Shown here piece after piece: positions 34,668-44,496 of a stretch of 64,000 nucleotides of DNA. Position numbers and translations under genes: made by a program. This stretch comes from Streptomyces sp. NBC_00775. GTDB lineage: Bacteria > Actinomycetota > Actinomycetes > Streptomycetales > Streptomycetaceae. The first letter of the stretch is position 1. Each line of letters begins with the position of its first letter. Where the stretch lies: NCBI RefSeq assembly GCF_036347135.1, contig NZ_CP108938.1, positions 4,774,001 through 4,838,000 on the forward strand, in the 5' to 3' direction. The notes under the pieces are model-generated. The model was not told where the DNA came from and made no database searches. It saw nothing but the letters and a program-made list of their open reading frames with translations.

Positions 34668-36554
34668 ATGTCAAACGCTGTGCAAGAGGCCCCCGCGGCC
34701 CGCCTCCCGCAGGTGCGGACCCGCACCCCCGAGCGTTCCTCCGTCGCCGTCGAGCACGTCACGGGCGCGCAGTCCCTCGTCCGCTCGCTCGAAGAGGTGG
34801 GCGCGGACACCGTGTTCGGCATTCCCGGCGGTTGCATCCTGCCGGCGTACGACCCGCTGATGGACTCCGAGCGGGTACGGCATGTGCTCGTCCGGCACGA
34901 GCAGGGCGCGGGTCACGCGGCCACGGGCTACGCGCAGGCCACCGGCAAGGTCGGCGTCTGCATGGCGACCTCGGGACCGGGCGCCACCAACCTGGTGACG
35001 CCGATCGCCGACGCCCACATGGACTCGGTGCCGCTCGTGGCGATCACCGGGCAGGTTCCCTCCAAGTCGATCGGCACGGACGCCTTCCAGGAGGCGGACA
35101 TCGTCGGCATCACCATGCCGATCACCAAGCACAACTTCCTGGTCACCAGGGCCGATGACATCCCGAAGACGATCGCGGAAGCCTTCCACATCGCGGCCAC
35201 GGGACGCCCCGGCCCGGTCCTGGTCGACATCACCAAGGACGCCCTCCAGGAAAAGACCACCTTCAGCTGGCCGCCCCGTGCGGACCTGCCCGGCTACCGC
35301 CCGGTGACCCGGCCGCACCCCCGCCGGATCGCCGAGGCGGCCAAGCTGCTGAACCAGTCCGAGCGCCCCGTGCTCTACGTCGGCGGCGGCGTCCTCAAGG
35401 CCAAGGCCACCGACGAGCTGCGGATCCTCGCCGAGCTGACCGGCGCTCCCGTGGTCACCACCCTGATGGCACTCGGCGCGTTCCCCGGCAGCCACCCGCA
35501 GCACGTGGGCATGCCGGGCATGCACGGCGACGTGGCCGCCGTCACCGCACTGCAGAAGGCCGATCTGATCGTCGCCCTCGGCGCCCGCTTCGACGACCGT
35601 GTCACCGGCAAGCTCGACACGTTCGCCCCGTACGCCAAGGTCGTGCACGCCGACATCGACCCGGCCGAGATAGGCAAGAACCGTTTCGCGAACGTGCCGA
35701 TCGTGGGAGATGCGCGCGAGGTCATCACCGCGCTGACGACAGCGGTGCGCGCGGAGCACGAGGACGGCCACCGGGGTGACTACGCGAACTGGTGGCGGGA
35801 CCTCAACCGCTGGCGCACCACCTACCCGCGCGGCTACGACCTGCCCTCGGACGGCACCCTCTCCCCGCAGCTGGTCATCGAGCGCATCGGCCAACTCGCC
35901 CCCGAGGGCACGCTGTTCGCGTCCGGGGTCGGCCAGCACCAGATGTGGGCGGCGCAGTTCCTCCCGCACGAGGAGCCGGGCACCTGGTTCAACTCGGGCG
36001 GCGCAGGAACGATGGGCTACTCGGTGCCGGCCGCGATGGGCGCCAAGGCCGGCCGCCCGGACCGGACCGTCTGGGCGATCGACGGCGACGGCTGCTTCCA
36101 GATGACCAACCAGGAACTCACCACCTGCGCCCTGAACAACATCCCCATCAAGGTCGCCGTCATCAACAACGGCGCCCTCGGCATGGTCCGCCAGTGGCAG
36201 AACCTCTTCTACGGCGCCCGGTTCTCCAACACCGTGCTGCACGACGGCGCGACCAACGCCGAGACCGGTTCGACGCGGGGCCTGGGCTCCGCCGCCAACC
36301 GCGGCACCCGCGTCCCGGACTTCGTCCTGCTCTCCGAGGCGATGGGCTGCGTGGGCCTGCGCTGCGAGACCCCGGAGGAACTGGACGCGGTCATCGACAA
36401 GGCCAACTCGATCAACGACCGCCCTGTGGTGGTGGACTTCATCGTCCACGAGGACGCGATGGTGTGGCCGATGGTCCCTGCCGGCACTTCCAACGACGAC
36501 ATCATGGCCGCCCGCGACGTCCGCCCCGACTTCGGCGACTCCGCGGACGACTGA
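34668..36554 (+). CDS. ilvB: Acetolactate synthase large subunit
   Basis: This 628-residue ThDP enzyme shows the N-terminal [33 protein letters not shown] with the catalytic Glu, the FAD region, and the C-terminal ThDP motif [21 protein letters not shown]. It condenses two pyruvates to acetolactate, the first committed step to valine. Here ilvBNC lies directly after the NRPS cluster, whose modules mostly select valine. In other Streptomyces the housekeeping ilvBNC operon is followed by serA, which is absent here. A cluster-dedicated copy is likely. An inhibitor-resistant self-protection copy is a less likely alternative. The ATG at 34668 has only a weak ribosome site. Confidence 0.94.
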   Translation: MSNAVQEAPAARLPQVRTRTPERSSVAVEHVTGAQSLVRSLEEVGADTVFGIPGGCILPAYDPLMDSERVRHVLVRHEQGAGHAATGYAQATGKVGVCMATSGPGATNLVTPIADAHMDSVPLVAITGQVPSKSIGTDAFQEADIVGITMPITKHNFLVTRADDIPKTIAEAFHIAATGRPGPVLVDITKDALQEKTTFSWPPRADLPGYRPVTRPHPRRIAEAAKLLNQSERPVLYVGGGVLKAKATDELRILAELTGAPVVTTLMALGAFPGSHPQHVGMPGMHGDVAAVTALQKADLIVALGARFDDRVTGKLDTFAPYAKVVHADIDPAEIGKNRFANVPIVGDAREVITALTTAVRAEHEDGHRGDYANWWRDLNRWRTTYPRGYDLPSDGTLSPQLVIERIGQLAPEGTLFASGVGQHQMWAAQFLPHEEPGTWFNSGGAGTMGYSVPAAMGAKAGRPDRTVWAIDGDGCFQMTNQELTTCALNNIPIKVAVINNGALGMVRQWQNLFYGARFSNTVLHDGATNAETGSTRGLGSAANRGTRVPDFVLLSEAMGCVGLRCETPEELDAVIDKANSINDRPVVVDFIVHEDAMVWPMVPAGTSNDDIMAARDVRPDFGDSADD

Positions 36555-36568
36555 GAGGAACCACTGAC

Positions 36569-37165
36569 ATGTCCCAGCACACACTCTCCGTCCTGGTCGA
36601 GAACACCCCCGGCATCCTCGCCCGGATCGCCGCCCTGTTCTCGCGCCGCGGCTTCAACATCGACTCGCTCGCGGTCGGCACCACCGAGCACCCCGACCTC
36701 TCCCGCGTCACCATCGTGGTCAGGGTCGACGACGCGCTGTCCCTGGAGCAGGTGACCAAGCAGCTCAACAAGCTCATCAACGTCCTCAAGGTCGTCGAGC
36801 TGGAGGCGGACGCGGCGGTCCAGCGCGAACTGGTCCTGGTGAAGGTCCGCGCCGGCAACGAGACCCGCTCCCAGATCGTCCAGATCGCCGAACTGTTCCG
36901 CGCGAAGACGGTCGACGTCTCCCCCGAGGCCGTCACCCTGGAAGCCACCGGCGCCGCCGACAAACTCGACGCGATGCTCCGGATGCTGGCCCCCTTCGGC
37001 ATCAAGGAACTCGTCCAGTCCGGCGCGATAGCCATCGGCCGCGGCTCCCGCTCCCTGGCCGAACGCGGCGTACGAGACACCCGCCCGTTCCGCCTGACGG
37101 CGACGGCGAGCGCCTCCGCATCCGCCTCCACGTCCGCATCCGCGTCGCAGGCACAAAGCGCGTAA
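36569..37165 (+). CDS. ilvN: Acetolactate synthase regulatory (small) subunit
   Basis: This 198-residue protein begins with an ACT domain (SVLVENTPGILARIAALFSRR, RGFNIDSLAVG), followed by the conserved second domain (GNETRSQIVQIAELFRA, GIKELVQSG). It stabilises and activates the large subunit and gives valine feedback. The protein is longer than usual because of a C-terminal Ala/Ser low-complexity tail (SASASASTSASASQ), which is encoded by a hexanucleotide-like tract at about 37100-37150. AGAGGAA precedes the ATG. It lies 14 bases after ilvB. Confidence 0.94.
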   Translation: MSQHTLSVLVENTPGILARIAALFSRRGFNIDSLAVGTTEHPDLSRVTIVVRVDDALSLEQVTKQLNKLINVLKVVELEADAAVQRELVLVKVRAGNETRSQIVQIAELFRAKTVDVSPEAVTLEATGAADKLDAMLRMLAPFGIKELVQSGAIAIGRGSRSLAERGVRDTRPFRLTATASASASASTSASASQAQSA

Positions 37166-37186
37166 CGCGAGTTCCCTCAGAAGTGA

Positions 37187-38245
<1,059 letters not shown>

Positions 38246-38303
38246 CGCCTGGGCAGGACCGCCCCGGCCTCACGCCCACGGGAACCAGTCACCACGAACA
38301 CCA

Positions 38304-38340
38304 GGAAACCCCAGGTCAGCCAATCCCGACCTGGGGTTCC
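38304..38340 (+). terminator. Rho-independent terminator after ilvC
   Basis: GGAAACCCCAGGTC pairs with GACCTGGGGTTCC across a ten-base loop, with one bulged A. It marks the right border of the NRPS/ilv region. Confidence 0.8.
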
Positions 38341-38410
38341 CCGTGGCACGGCGCAACCAGGCTCCCCCTCCCGGCCTGGGGCTGTCGTGCGTGTCAGGCG
38401 TTGCGCGACG

Positions 38411-39034
38411 TCAGGTGTTGCTTCCCTTCGCATGACGTCGGCTCAACGCCCATGGCGCGTGACCGCGGTCGTCGGGGGACGGCGGCCGATGCCGGTCCGG
38501 GTCGGCCGGCTCTTCGATGACCAGTGCCTCGAAAAGGCTTCGGGATCCGACCATGGCCTCCCGCATTTCCTCGGTGCCGCTCTGGTCGCGGGCGGCCGCG
38601 TGCATGCTGCGGTAGCCCTGGACGAAGGGGGCGTGGTGGACGGAGAGGGCGGCCATCTGCTCCTCGAAGTGCTCGCCGTCGGGGAAACCCCGGTCCCTCG
38701 CCAGGCGCGCCAGCAGCGCGTCCGCCTCGGTGACGGCCTTCTGCGGTGATTCGACGAACTGCTCCTGGACGGCGGCCCATTGCGTCACGTAGTCCGCGCG
38801 GGCCTCGGGAGACAGCGGCTGTTCCTGGAGGGAGCCGTGCCGCTTCACGCGCTCGCCGAGTTCCCGCTCGGCCGCCCGGACATCCCCGTCATGGAGGGCG
38901 ACGGCACGGTCGTACTCGGGCCCGAAGCGCTGCTTCAGCCCGCGTCCGCCACTGCCGCGGGCTCGTCCACGTCCGGTGTAGAGGAGTGCGGCCAGGCCGA
39001 TGGCGATCACGACGATGACTACGACGGTGAACAT
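38411..39034 (-). CDS. Membrane-anchored protein of unknown function
   Basis: This 207-residue protein starts with a single transmembrane segment (MFTVVVIVVIAIGLAALLY), then a basic Gly/Arg stretch and a soluble helical domain (for example FGPEYDRAVALHDGDVRAAE and ALSVHHAPFVQGYRSMH). AGAAGG is placed six bases before the ATG. A longer in-frame start at 39133 lacks support. The soluble part resembles streptomycete secreted proteins found next to CsbD and other stress genes. No biochemical function is known. Confidence 0.7.
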   Translation of the reverse strand: MFTVVVIVVIAIGLAALLYTGRGRARGSGGRGLKQRFGPEYDRAVALHDGDVRAAERELGERVKRHGSLQEQPLSPEARADYVTQWAAVQEQFVESPQKAVTEADALLARLARDRGFPDGEHFEEQMAALSVHHAPFVQGYRSMHAAARDQSGTEEMREAMVGSRSLFEALVIEEPADPDRHRPPSPDDRGHAPWALSRRHAKGSNT

Positions 39035-39165
39035 GGCTGCCTTCTCTGGCTCACGGTTCGCGAGTCGGTCCGCTTCACTACCGTCCATTCCGTTCGGCTC
39101 ATGGAGCGTTGGTGCCGGCCGGGTGGCATCCACACGACGTGAGCACCACCCGGGGCGTGTTGTGC

Positions 39166-39339
39166 TCAGTGCCTGAAGGCACCCTTGACCTTGTCGCCGG
39201 CCTGCTTCAGGTTTCCGGAGACTCGGTCGGTCCTGCCCTGCCGCTGGAGTCGCCTGTTGCGGGTGGTCCGGCCGATGCGTTCGGTGACCAGGCCCTTGAG
39301 TGCCTGCGTCTTGTGCTTGATCGTCTGTCCGACGCTCAT
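39166..39339 (-). CDS. CsbD-like stress protein
   Basis: A 57-residue basic protein, ending SGNLKQAGDKVKGAF, which matches the CsbD family, a general-stress protein of unknown mechanism. AGGAGG precedes the ATG by seven bases. The ATG overlaps the stop of a 41-residue membrane-peptide frame (39336-39461), suggesting coupled translation. Confidence 0.8.
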   Translation of the reverse strand: MSVGQTIKHKTQALKGLVTERIGRTTRNRRLQRQGRTDRVSGNLKQAGDKVKGAFRH

Positions 39340-39461
39340 GGCCGGCCTCCTACTTGTCTGCTGAGCGGGCTCCCGCGCGAGGTCGCCGTTCCCGCGGGCG
39401 GGATCGGGGCCGGTGTGGACTGCCTGCGGCTGATCAGCAGAAGGAGAAGAATCCAGAGCAC
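39336..39461 (-). CDS. Small membrane peptide translationally coupled to the CsbD gene
   Basis: This frame encodes 41 residues from a GTG with GGAGG seven bases upstream. It begins with a hydrophobic segment (LWILLLLLIS) and continues with a Pro/Ser/Gly-rich basic tail. Its stop overlaps the CsbD start as ATGA. The good ribosome site and the overlap argue for real translation. It may help expression of csbD or be a short membrane stress peptide. The 260 bases upstream hold no other gene that I can see. Confidence 0.5.
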   Translation of the reverse strand: MLWILLLLLISRRQSTPAPIPPAGTATSRGSPLSRQVGGRP

Positions 39462-39722
39462 GGCCGGGCCTCCACACGGTCGCAGGGACAGTGCCTGCGT
39501 TCCGCGGGGTCCGGGCGAAGCGAAAGGTGGAGGCCTCGCCCGGAGATTCCCGGAGCGGTACAGCCCCACGCCTGCGGCCAGTCAACGCCCGGCAACCGTC
39601 TGTGTCAACGCATACGAGCCGCTGTCTCCCCGGTATCCGCAACCTCTGGGTAGGACTACGCTGTTGAGTGAGGCCCCAGTCCCCGGTATCGATGCTGTGT
39701 CCAGCTCCCGGGGAGGCCCGCG

Positions 39723-39995
39723 GTGTTCGCCCTGCTTCTCATCCTCGTCTTGGTCCTGTTCGGTGTCGGCTTCCTCAACCCCATCTGGTGGGTGGTCGCG
39801 GCCGTGTTGGTCTTCGGAACCACGCGGTACGGCCGCGGTGGTGGCGGGAGTCGGGGCCGCAGCTCCGACCTGGGGCAGTACCGGGACTACCAGGAGCGCC
39901 GGGATCGTCAGGAACGCTGGGACCGTCGCTACAGCCGCCAGCACCGGGCACGCTGGCGGCGCGAGGACCGGCGGGACCGCGAACACGGCAGGTGA
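39723..39995 (+). CDS. Small membrane protein with charged C-terminus
   Basis: A 90-residue protein with two hydrophobic stretches at the N-terminus (LLLILVLVLFGVGFLNP and WWVVAAVLVFG), a glycine-rich linker and an Arg/Asp-rich tail (YQERRDRQERWDRRYSR). GGGGAGG lies before the GTG. It resembles small hydrophobic stress-associated membrane proteins of streptomycetes. Function unknown. Confidence 0.65.
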   Translation: MFALLLILVLVLFGVGFLNPIWWVVAAVLVFGTTRYGRGGGGSRGRSSDLGQYRDYQERRDRQERWDRRYSRQHRARWRREDRRDREHGR

Positions 39996-40052
39996 CGCGA
40001 AGACCGGGGGTGTGGTGCACGCCCGCCGGATGACATCCGGAAGGGGAAGGTC

Positions 40053-40232
40053 ATGATTCACGCTGCCGATCTCCGGGAGTGGCACGAACGCGACGTCGTC
40101 GACAGCGAATCGCACAAGATCGGTGTGCTGGAGGCGGTCTCTGTGGACACCACCACTGATGAGCCGGTCATGGCCACCGTTCGGAACGGGCTGCCCACGC
40201 GGCACCGGCACGTGAAGAGCGGCCGCTGTTGA
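40053..40232 (+). pseudogene. PRC-barrel domain remnant
   Basis: The frame gives 59 residues beginning IHAADLREWHERDVVDSE and continuing HKIGVLEAVSVDTTTDEPVM, the first half of a PRC-barrel fold. Complete proteins of this type are usually about twice as long. AAGGGGAAGG precedes the ATG, so it is probably still translated. Its stop overlaps the start of the ANTAR gene (TTGA), suggesting that a deletion joined two once separate genes. It could also be a genuine mini-protein. Confidence 0.55.
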
Positions 40233-40588
40233 CGGCTGTGCCCTCGGCCGGCCATGCGGCCCTGCTGGTCGAGGTCGTCGAACTACGCGCCAAGAGCGAG
40301 CAGTTGGCGCGGGCGCTGACGTCCCGTGCGGTGATCGACCAGGCGCGCGGCATGGTGATGGTCCTGGCCCCGTGTTCCAGCGAGAGGGCGTGGGATCTGC
40401 TGGTGTGTGTGTCGCAGAACTGCAATATCAAGCTCCGGGACGTGGCTACGGCCCTGGTCGCCACGACGAAGGACGAGACGCTCCCGGAACCGATACAGCG
40501 GGAACTGCGCCGGGCGCTGCGGCGCCTTCATGCGGCGGACCAGGGGGTGACGGAGTGCGCGCCCGTCGGACGGCACCGGGAGCTGTGA
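40229..40588 (+). CDS. ANTAR-domain protein
   Basis: About 119 residues. A short N-terminal helix (LLVEVVELRAKSEQLARAL) is followed by the ANTAR three-helix fold (SRAVIDQARGMVMVLAPCS). ANTAR domains bind paired RNA hexaloops and act in antitermination, usually coupled to a sensor domain, which is missing here. The start is a TTG overlapping the PRC remnant or the GTG at 40238. It converges with the RsbU-like gene. Confidence 0.7.
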   Translation: MTAVPSAGHAALLVEVVELRAKSEQLARALTSRAVIDQARGMVMVLAPCSSERAWDLLVCVSQNCNIKLRDVATALVATTKDETLPEPIQRELRRALRRLHAADQGVTECAPVGRHREL

Positions 40589-40698
40589 GCTCAACCCTCC
40601 GGTGCCTTCGTCCAGGACGGCCGTCGGACGCCTTTGCTGTGTAGCCCGCCTCGTGGAACCTAAACACCCAGCCCCGCCTCTTCGCCCGTTCGGCCAGG

Positions 40699-42117
40699 TC
40701 ACGTGCTGTCGGGGGGTGGGAAGGGCAGGCTGGTGTGCGCGGTGCCCGAGGCACCGGAGGGTGCCGTGGCGGGTGTCGCCGAGGTCGCGCTGAGTGCGAG
40801 GAGCGCGACGTCGTCGGCGGGTCCTGCGGGGAAGGTGTCCAGCAGCGAGGTGAGGTCGCTGATGATCGCGGCGGCCCCGAGGGCCCGGCCGGTGGCGGCA
40901 TGGTGGGTGAGGTGCGCGGTCAGTCCGCTCTCGCCGAACCGGGCGCCTTGGGTAGTACGGGCCTCGGTGAGTCCGTTGCTGTAGAGGAAGAGCGCCTCGC
41001 CGGGCAGAAGTTGAACGGTCCGGGAGACGAAGTCCGCGTGGCGCAGGGCGCCGACGAGCATTCCTCCGGCGAGGCTCACCGGCTCGGTCCGGGCGACCAC
41101 CCGGTCCGGCCCGTCGCGGCGGGCGGGTCGCAGATGGTGGGCCGGGAGATGGCCGCCTCCGGCCAGGGTGAGGGCGAAACCGCCCGCGGGCTCGGGGGCG
41201 AGGGTGCCGAAGACCAGGGTGCAGAAGCCGCTGCCGTCGGACGATGCCGACAGCAGAGTGGAGTTCAGCGCCCGCAGTACGGCACACGGGTCGCGCTCCA
41301 GCAGGGCGGTGGAGCGCAAGGTGTAGCGGATCAGCGAGGTGAGAGCGGCGGCGGGTGCGCCCCGGCCGCTGACGTCGCCGAGAAAGAACCCCCACCGCCC
41401 GGCGCCGAGCGGAAAGACGTCGTAGAAGTCGCCGCCGACGTCGTGGACCGAAGCGGTGGTGTAGTGGCAGGCGGCCTCCAGGCCGGGCACTTCCGGCAGT
41501 GCCGGGGGCAGCAGGGTGCGCTGAAGGGTGGAGGCGTACGCGGCGATCTCCGACCGATCCCGCTCGGCGCGCTCCCGTGCCGCGTGCTCGACCTCCACCA
41601 GTTCCCGTTCCACACGGAGCATGCGCAGGGCGGACAGCCGCAGTTCGAGTTCGTCCATCACGAGCGCGGCCAGATCGGTGAGGGCGGTGGCCTGGTCCGG
41701 TGTGATCCGGCGCGGCTTGGTGTCCAGGACGTCCACGGTGCCCAGGCGGTGACCGTCGCCGGTGGTGATCGGGGCGGCGGCGTAGAAGCGCACCCGAGCC
41801 GGACCGGTCACCAGGGAGTGGTCGCGGGCGACCGGGTCGTCGAGGGTGTCGGGGACGACCAGAGGACTGCCGGTGAGGATCGCCGAGGTGCACAGCCCCG
41901 GATCCCGGCCGATCTGCGTGACCCCCGCCAGACCGTACGCGGCCTTGAACCAGACCCGGTCGGCGTCCACGATCGTCACCGTCGCGGCCGGCGCGTCGAA
42001 CAGGCGGGCGGCCAGTGCGGCGATCCGGTCGAATGCCCCGTCGGGCGGAGTGTCCAGGATGTCGTAACGACGCACCGCCGCGATCCGCAGCGCCTCCTGC
42101 TCGGGAGACAGCTCCAC
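40699..42117 (-). CDS. GAF-domain PP2C (SpoIIE/RsbU-type) protein phosphatase
   Basis: A 472-residue cytosolic protein. The GAF domain (about 1-170) includes RYDILDTPPDGAFDRI and FYAAAPITT. A coiled helix follows, then the SpoIIE-type phosphatase domain with the metal sites HDVGGDFYDVFPLG and LGDVSGRG, and a closing GPADDVALLAL. Such enzymes dephosphorylate anti-anti-sigma factors and so release sigma factors. The GTG at 42117 has GGAGGAG upstream. A longer frame runs through the repeat upstream but looks non-coding. The nearby SigB/F-type sigma factor is the natural target pathway. Confidence 0.85.
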   Translation of the reverse strand: MELSPEQEALRIAAVRRYDILDTPPDGAFDRIAALAARLFDAPAATVTIVDADRVWFKAAYGLAGVTQIGRDPGLCTSAILTGSPLVVPDTLDDPVARDHSLVTGPARVRFYAAAPITTGDGHRLGTVDVLDTKPRRITPDQATALTDLAALVMDELELRLSALRMLRVERELVEVEHAARERAERDRSEIAAYASTLQRTLLPPALPEVPGLEAACHYTTASVHDVGGDFYDVFPLGAGRWGFFLGDVSGRGAPAAALTSLIRYTLRSTALLERDPCAVLRALNSTLLSASSDGSGFCTLVFGTLAPEPAGGFALTLAGGGHLPAHHLRPARRDGPDRVVARTEPVSLAGGMLVGALRHADFVSRTVQLLPGEALFLYSNGLTEARTTQGARFGESGLTAHLTHHAATGRALGAAAIISDLTSLLDTFPAGPADDVALLALSATSATPATAPSGASGTAHTSLPFPPPDST

Positions 42118-42160
42118 CCGCTCCTCCACGCCTCCGCACGCGCCGTGTCCGGCCGGTGCG

Positions 42161-42230
42161 GGCGGCTGTTCGGGCCGTTGGGTCCGGTCGTTGTGGGCGG
42201 CTATTCGGGCCGTTGGGTCCGGTCGTTGTG
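42161..42230. repeat. Tandem duplication of a 35-bp unit
   Basis: GGCGGCTGTTCGGGCC... (42161-42195) is repeated at 42196-42230 with one base change (G to A at 42203). The changed base creates the TAG that ends the GNAT gene. It lies between the GNAT gene and the RsbU-like gene. Confidence 0.9.
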
Positions 42231-42851
42231 GGCAAGGCCGTCCGGATGGTCCTCCGTGCGCTCGCCGAGAGGAAGAACCAGTACGCGTAAGGCTGTTGGA
42301 CCGGGCAGGCGGTGGATCTGCCCCGCCTCCTGCCAGCCCCAGTCCTTGAAGGCGGCACAGACCGAACGGGCCAACTGGTCCACCAACGTGACGCCGAGCG
42401 AGGACTGGTGGTCGGCGAGCAGACGCTCTTGGAGCCGGCGGGCGAGCCCACGGGCGTGCTGGTGCGGATGGACGACGGTTTCGAGGATCGCGAAGACATG
42501 CCCGGACGCGGTGAGTTGCTCCAGGTTCTGCGGCAGCGGTCCGTCGAACCCCTGCCACCAGGTGCCGTCGCGCGGCACGGGGAACCCTGAGACACAGCCG
42601 GTCAAAGCCTCCGCCTCGGCGACCAGCATGTCGAACCCCGGCAGCTGTACGTCACCCGCCAGGCGGTGCAGGAACTTCTGCCGGTCGTGGAACTCCTCAC
42701 CGGGCGAGGCGGCGGACGACTCCACGTACAGATCCGCCAGGTCCTCCCGCAGGCCCTCGGCCTGCCAGCGGTTCAGTCGGCGCAGGCGCACCGTGTCCAG
42801 GACGGGACGCTCCGGGTCTTCGGGTTCGTGCGGTTGCCGCGGGGTGCGCAT
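42201..42851 (-). CDS. GNAT-family N-acetyltransferase
   Basis: This 216-residue protein has the acetyl-CoA-binding motif A (HPHQHARGLARRLQERLL) and the preceding beta strand (HVFAILETVV). An N-terminal segment rich in Pro/Arg precedes the fold. GAGG before the ATG at 42851 supports the start; an upstream ATG at 42896 lacks a ribosome site. The last residues and the stop codon fall within a 35-bp tandem repeat, so the C-terminus may have been altered recently. The substrate is unknown. Confidence 0.7.
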   Translation of the reverse strand: MRTPRQPHEPEDPERPVLDTVRLRRLNRWQAEGLREDLADLYVESSAASPGEEFHDRQKFLHRLAGDVQLPGFDMLVAEAEALTGCVSGFPVPRDGTWWQGFDGPLPQNLEQLTASGHVFAILETVVHPHQHARGLARRLQERLLADHQSSLGVTLVDQLARSVCAAFKDWGWQEAGQIHRLPGPTALRVLVLPLGERTEDHPDGLAHNDRTQRPE

Positions 42852-43185
42852 GGGGCGCCTCGGTTCAGGAGACCGTGAGATGTACGGGAGTGCCATCGGG
42901 GCCGATGGGCGGTGCGGCGCCTGGGTCCGGGACGTCTGTACAGCAGCATAGCCCCGGATCGACGCCGCGTCGGGGCCCGTTGGGGGCACGGGGTCACTGT
43001 GGCGGAGGCAGCCGACCGGTGAGTGCGCCGGCCGGCTTGTCGAGGGTTTGAAAGCGGGCTGTCCGGGAAGCCGTCCGGTGTGCTTCGGACCGGAGGCACG
43101 CCCGTGGGAGCGGTTTTCGCCGCTCCCCTGTGTGCTGCGGTCTGCCGGCTCCCACGGTGAGTGACGCCACCGATCAGGGAGACAC
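42852..43185. promoter_or_regulatory. Divergent intergenic region upstream of the sigma factor gene
   Basis: These 334 bases hold no gene that I can support. They separate the GNAT (minus) and sigma factor (plus) genes. A perfect 8-bp hairpin, GGGAGCGG with CCGCTCCC, lies at 43106-43127 without a T-run. It could be an operator or a weak terminator. No promoter can be named with confidence. Confidence 0.4.
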
Positions 43186-44013
43186 GTGCCCATGCCGGCC
43201 GAACGCACGCAGAATCCACGAAACGCACGCCCTTACGACGACGCGCCGGACACCGATGCCGCGTTCCGCCGTATCGCCGCTCTGCCGGACGGCCCGGAGA
43301 AGTCCGCGCTGCGCCAGGAGGTGGTGTGCGCCTGGATGCCGATGGCCGTACGGCTGGCCCGGCGCTTCCGCCATCGCGGTGAGACCTTCGAAGACCTCAA
43401 ACAGGTCGCCCAACTGGGCCTGGTCAAGGCGGTGTCCCGCTTCGACCCGGGTTTCGGCACCGCCTTCCCGGCCTTTGCCATACCGACGATCCTCGGCGAG
43501 GTGAAGCGGCACTTCCGTGACGAACTCTGGGTCGTGCATGTGCCGCGACGCGTACAGGAGCTGCGTGGCCAGGTGCGCTCCGCCGAGCATGAGCTGAGTT
43601 GTTCGCTGAGCGTAGCGACACCCGCGGTCCACGAGATCGCCGCGCACACCGGGCTGACCGAGGCCGAGGTACGGCTGGGCCAAGGGGCGCTGGAGAGCTT
43701 CACCGCCCGGTCCTTGGACGCCATGCCCGGCAGCTCCGCGGACAGCTACCCCCTGACCGACACCCTCGGTGGCGTGGAGCCCGGCTTCGACCGGATCATC
43801 AACCGTGAGGCGCTCCGGCCTCTGCTGCGGGCACTGCCCGAACGCGAGCGCCAGATCCTGTACCTGAGGTTCTTCTGCGGGATGACGCAGGCCCGCATCG
43901 GCCTGCAGTTCGGTGTCTCTCAGATGCACGTCTCCCGTCTGATCACCCGCACCTGTGCCCGCCTGCGCGACCAGGTGATGGCCGACGCCCGTGATCTGAG
44001 GAAGGCATCATGA
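43186..44013 (+). CDS. SigB/SigF-type RNA polymerase sigma factor
   Basis: About 275 residues. Region 2 (MPMAVRLARRFRHRGETFEDLKQVAQLGLVKAV, given here only as landmark positions 50-82) contains the core-binding helix. FPAFAIPTILGEVKRHFRD is the SigB-subfamily signature. Region 3 and region 4 (LPERERQILYLRFFCGMTQARIG) follow. GTG at 43186 and ATG at 43192 share one ribosome site (AGGGAG). This subfamily controls osmotic, oxidative and developmental stress genes and is freed by RsbU-type phosphatases. CsbD, DUF1003 and SPFH genes nearby fit such a regulon. Confidence 0.9.
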   Translation: MPMPAERTQNPRNARPYDDAPDTDAAFRRIAALPDGPEKSALRQEVVCAWMPMAVRLARRFRHRGETFEDLKQVAQLGLVKAVSRFDPGFGTAFPAFAIPTILGEVKRHFRDELWVVHVPRRVQELRGQVRSAEHELSCSLSVATPAVHEIAAHTGLTEAEVRLGQGALESFTARSLDAMPGSSADSYPLTDTLGGVEPGFDRIINREALRPLLRALPERERQILYLRFFCGMTQARIGLQFGVSQMHVSRLITRTCARLRDQVMADARDLRKAS

Positions 44014-44055
44014 TGACGTCCCGGGGGCACTCCGATCTGCGAGAGGCACGCTGCG

Positions 44056-44469
44056 ATGAGCAAGCAGGACAAGCAGGCCATGCACCATCCCGCGGTGGTT
44101 GCGCACCACCAGAGCCGTGCCGCGGACGTCCAACTGCGTATCGCCGACGCCATCACCAAGTTCGCCGGTTCGATGCCGTTCGTCTACATCCACGCGGTCT
44201 CCTTCGCGTTGTGGATGCTGTTCTTCGAGGCCGCCCCCTGGCCCACACTGACGCTGGTGGTGTCACTGGAGGCGATCTTCCTGTCGACGTTCGTCATGAT
44301 CGGCCAGAATCGTCAGGCCGCCTTCCAGCAGATCAAGGCCGATCACGACTTCGTCGAGCAGGAGTTGGAACTCAAGACCAACACCGAGCTGACCCGTGCG
44401 ATCCATGTCATGACCACGGAACTCCACCGCCGTCTGCTCGAGAACGGCGCGGAACAGTCTCGGCCGTAG
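44056..44469 (+). CDS. DUF1003 membrane protein
   Basis: A 137-residue protein with two transmembrane helices (FVYIHAVSFALWMLFF and LTLVVSLEAIFLSTFVMI), followed by the family's soluble end (IGQNRQAAFQQIKADHDF). The N-terminus has RAADVQLRIADAITKFAGS. DUF1003 proteins are common in actinobacterial stress gene groups; their function is unknown. It lies 43 bases after the sigma factor gene, probably in the same unit. Confidence 0.85.
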   Translation: MSKQDKQAMHHPAVVAHHQSRAADVQLRIADAITKFAGSMPFVYIHAVSFALWMLFFEAAPWPTLTLVVSLEAIFLSTFVMIGQNRQAAFQQIKADHDFVEQELELKTNTELTRAIHVMTTELHRRLLENGAEQSRP

Positions 44470-44496
44470 ACCACGGTTGAGGGGTGGGGTTGGTGG

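Noticed and set aside
43000..43080. SigB-type promoter (GTTT, 15 bases, GGGAAG) before the sigma factor gene
   Set aside because: The -10 element departs from GGGTAT and similar strings are common in this GC-rich sequence, so it was not annotated.
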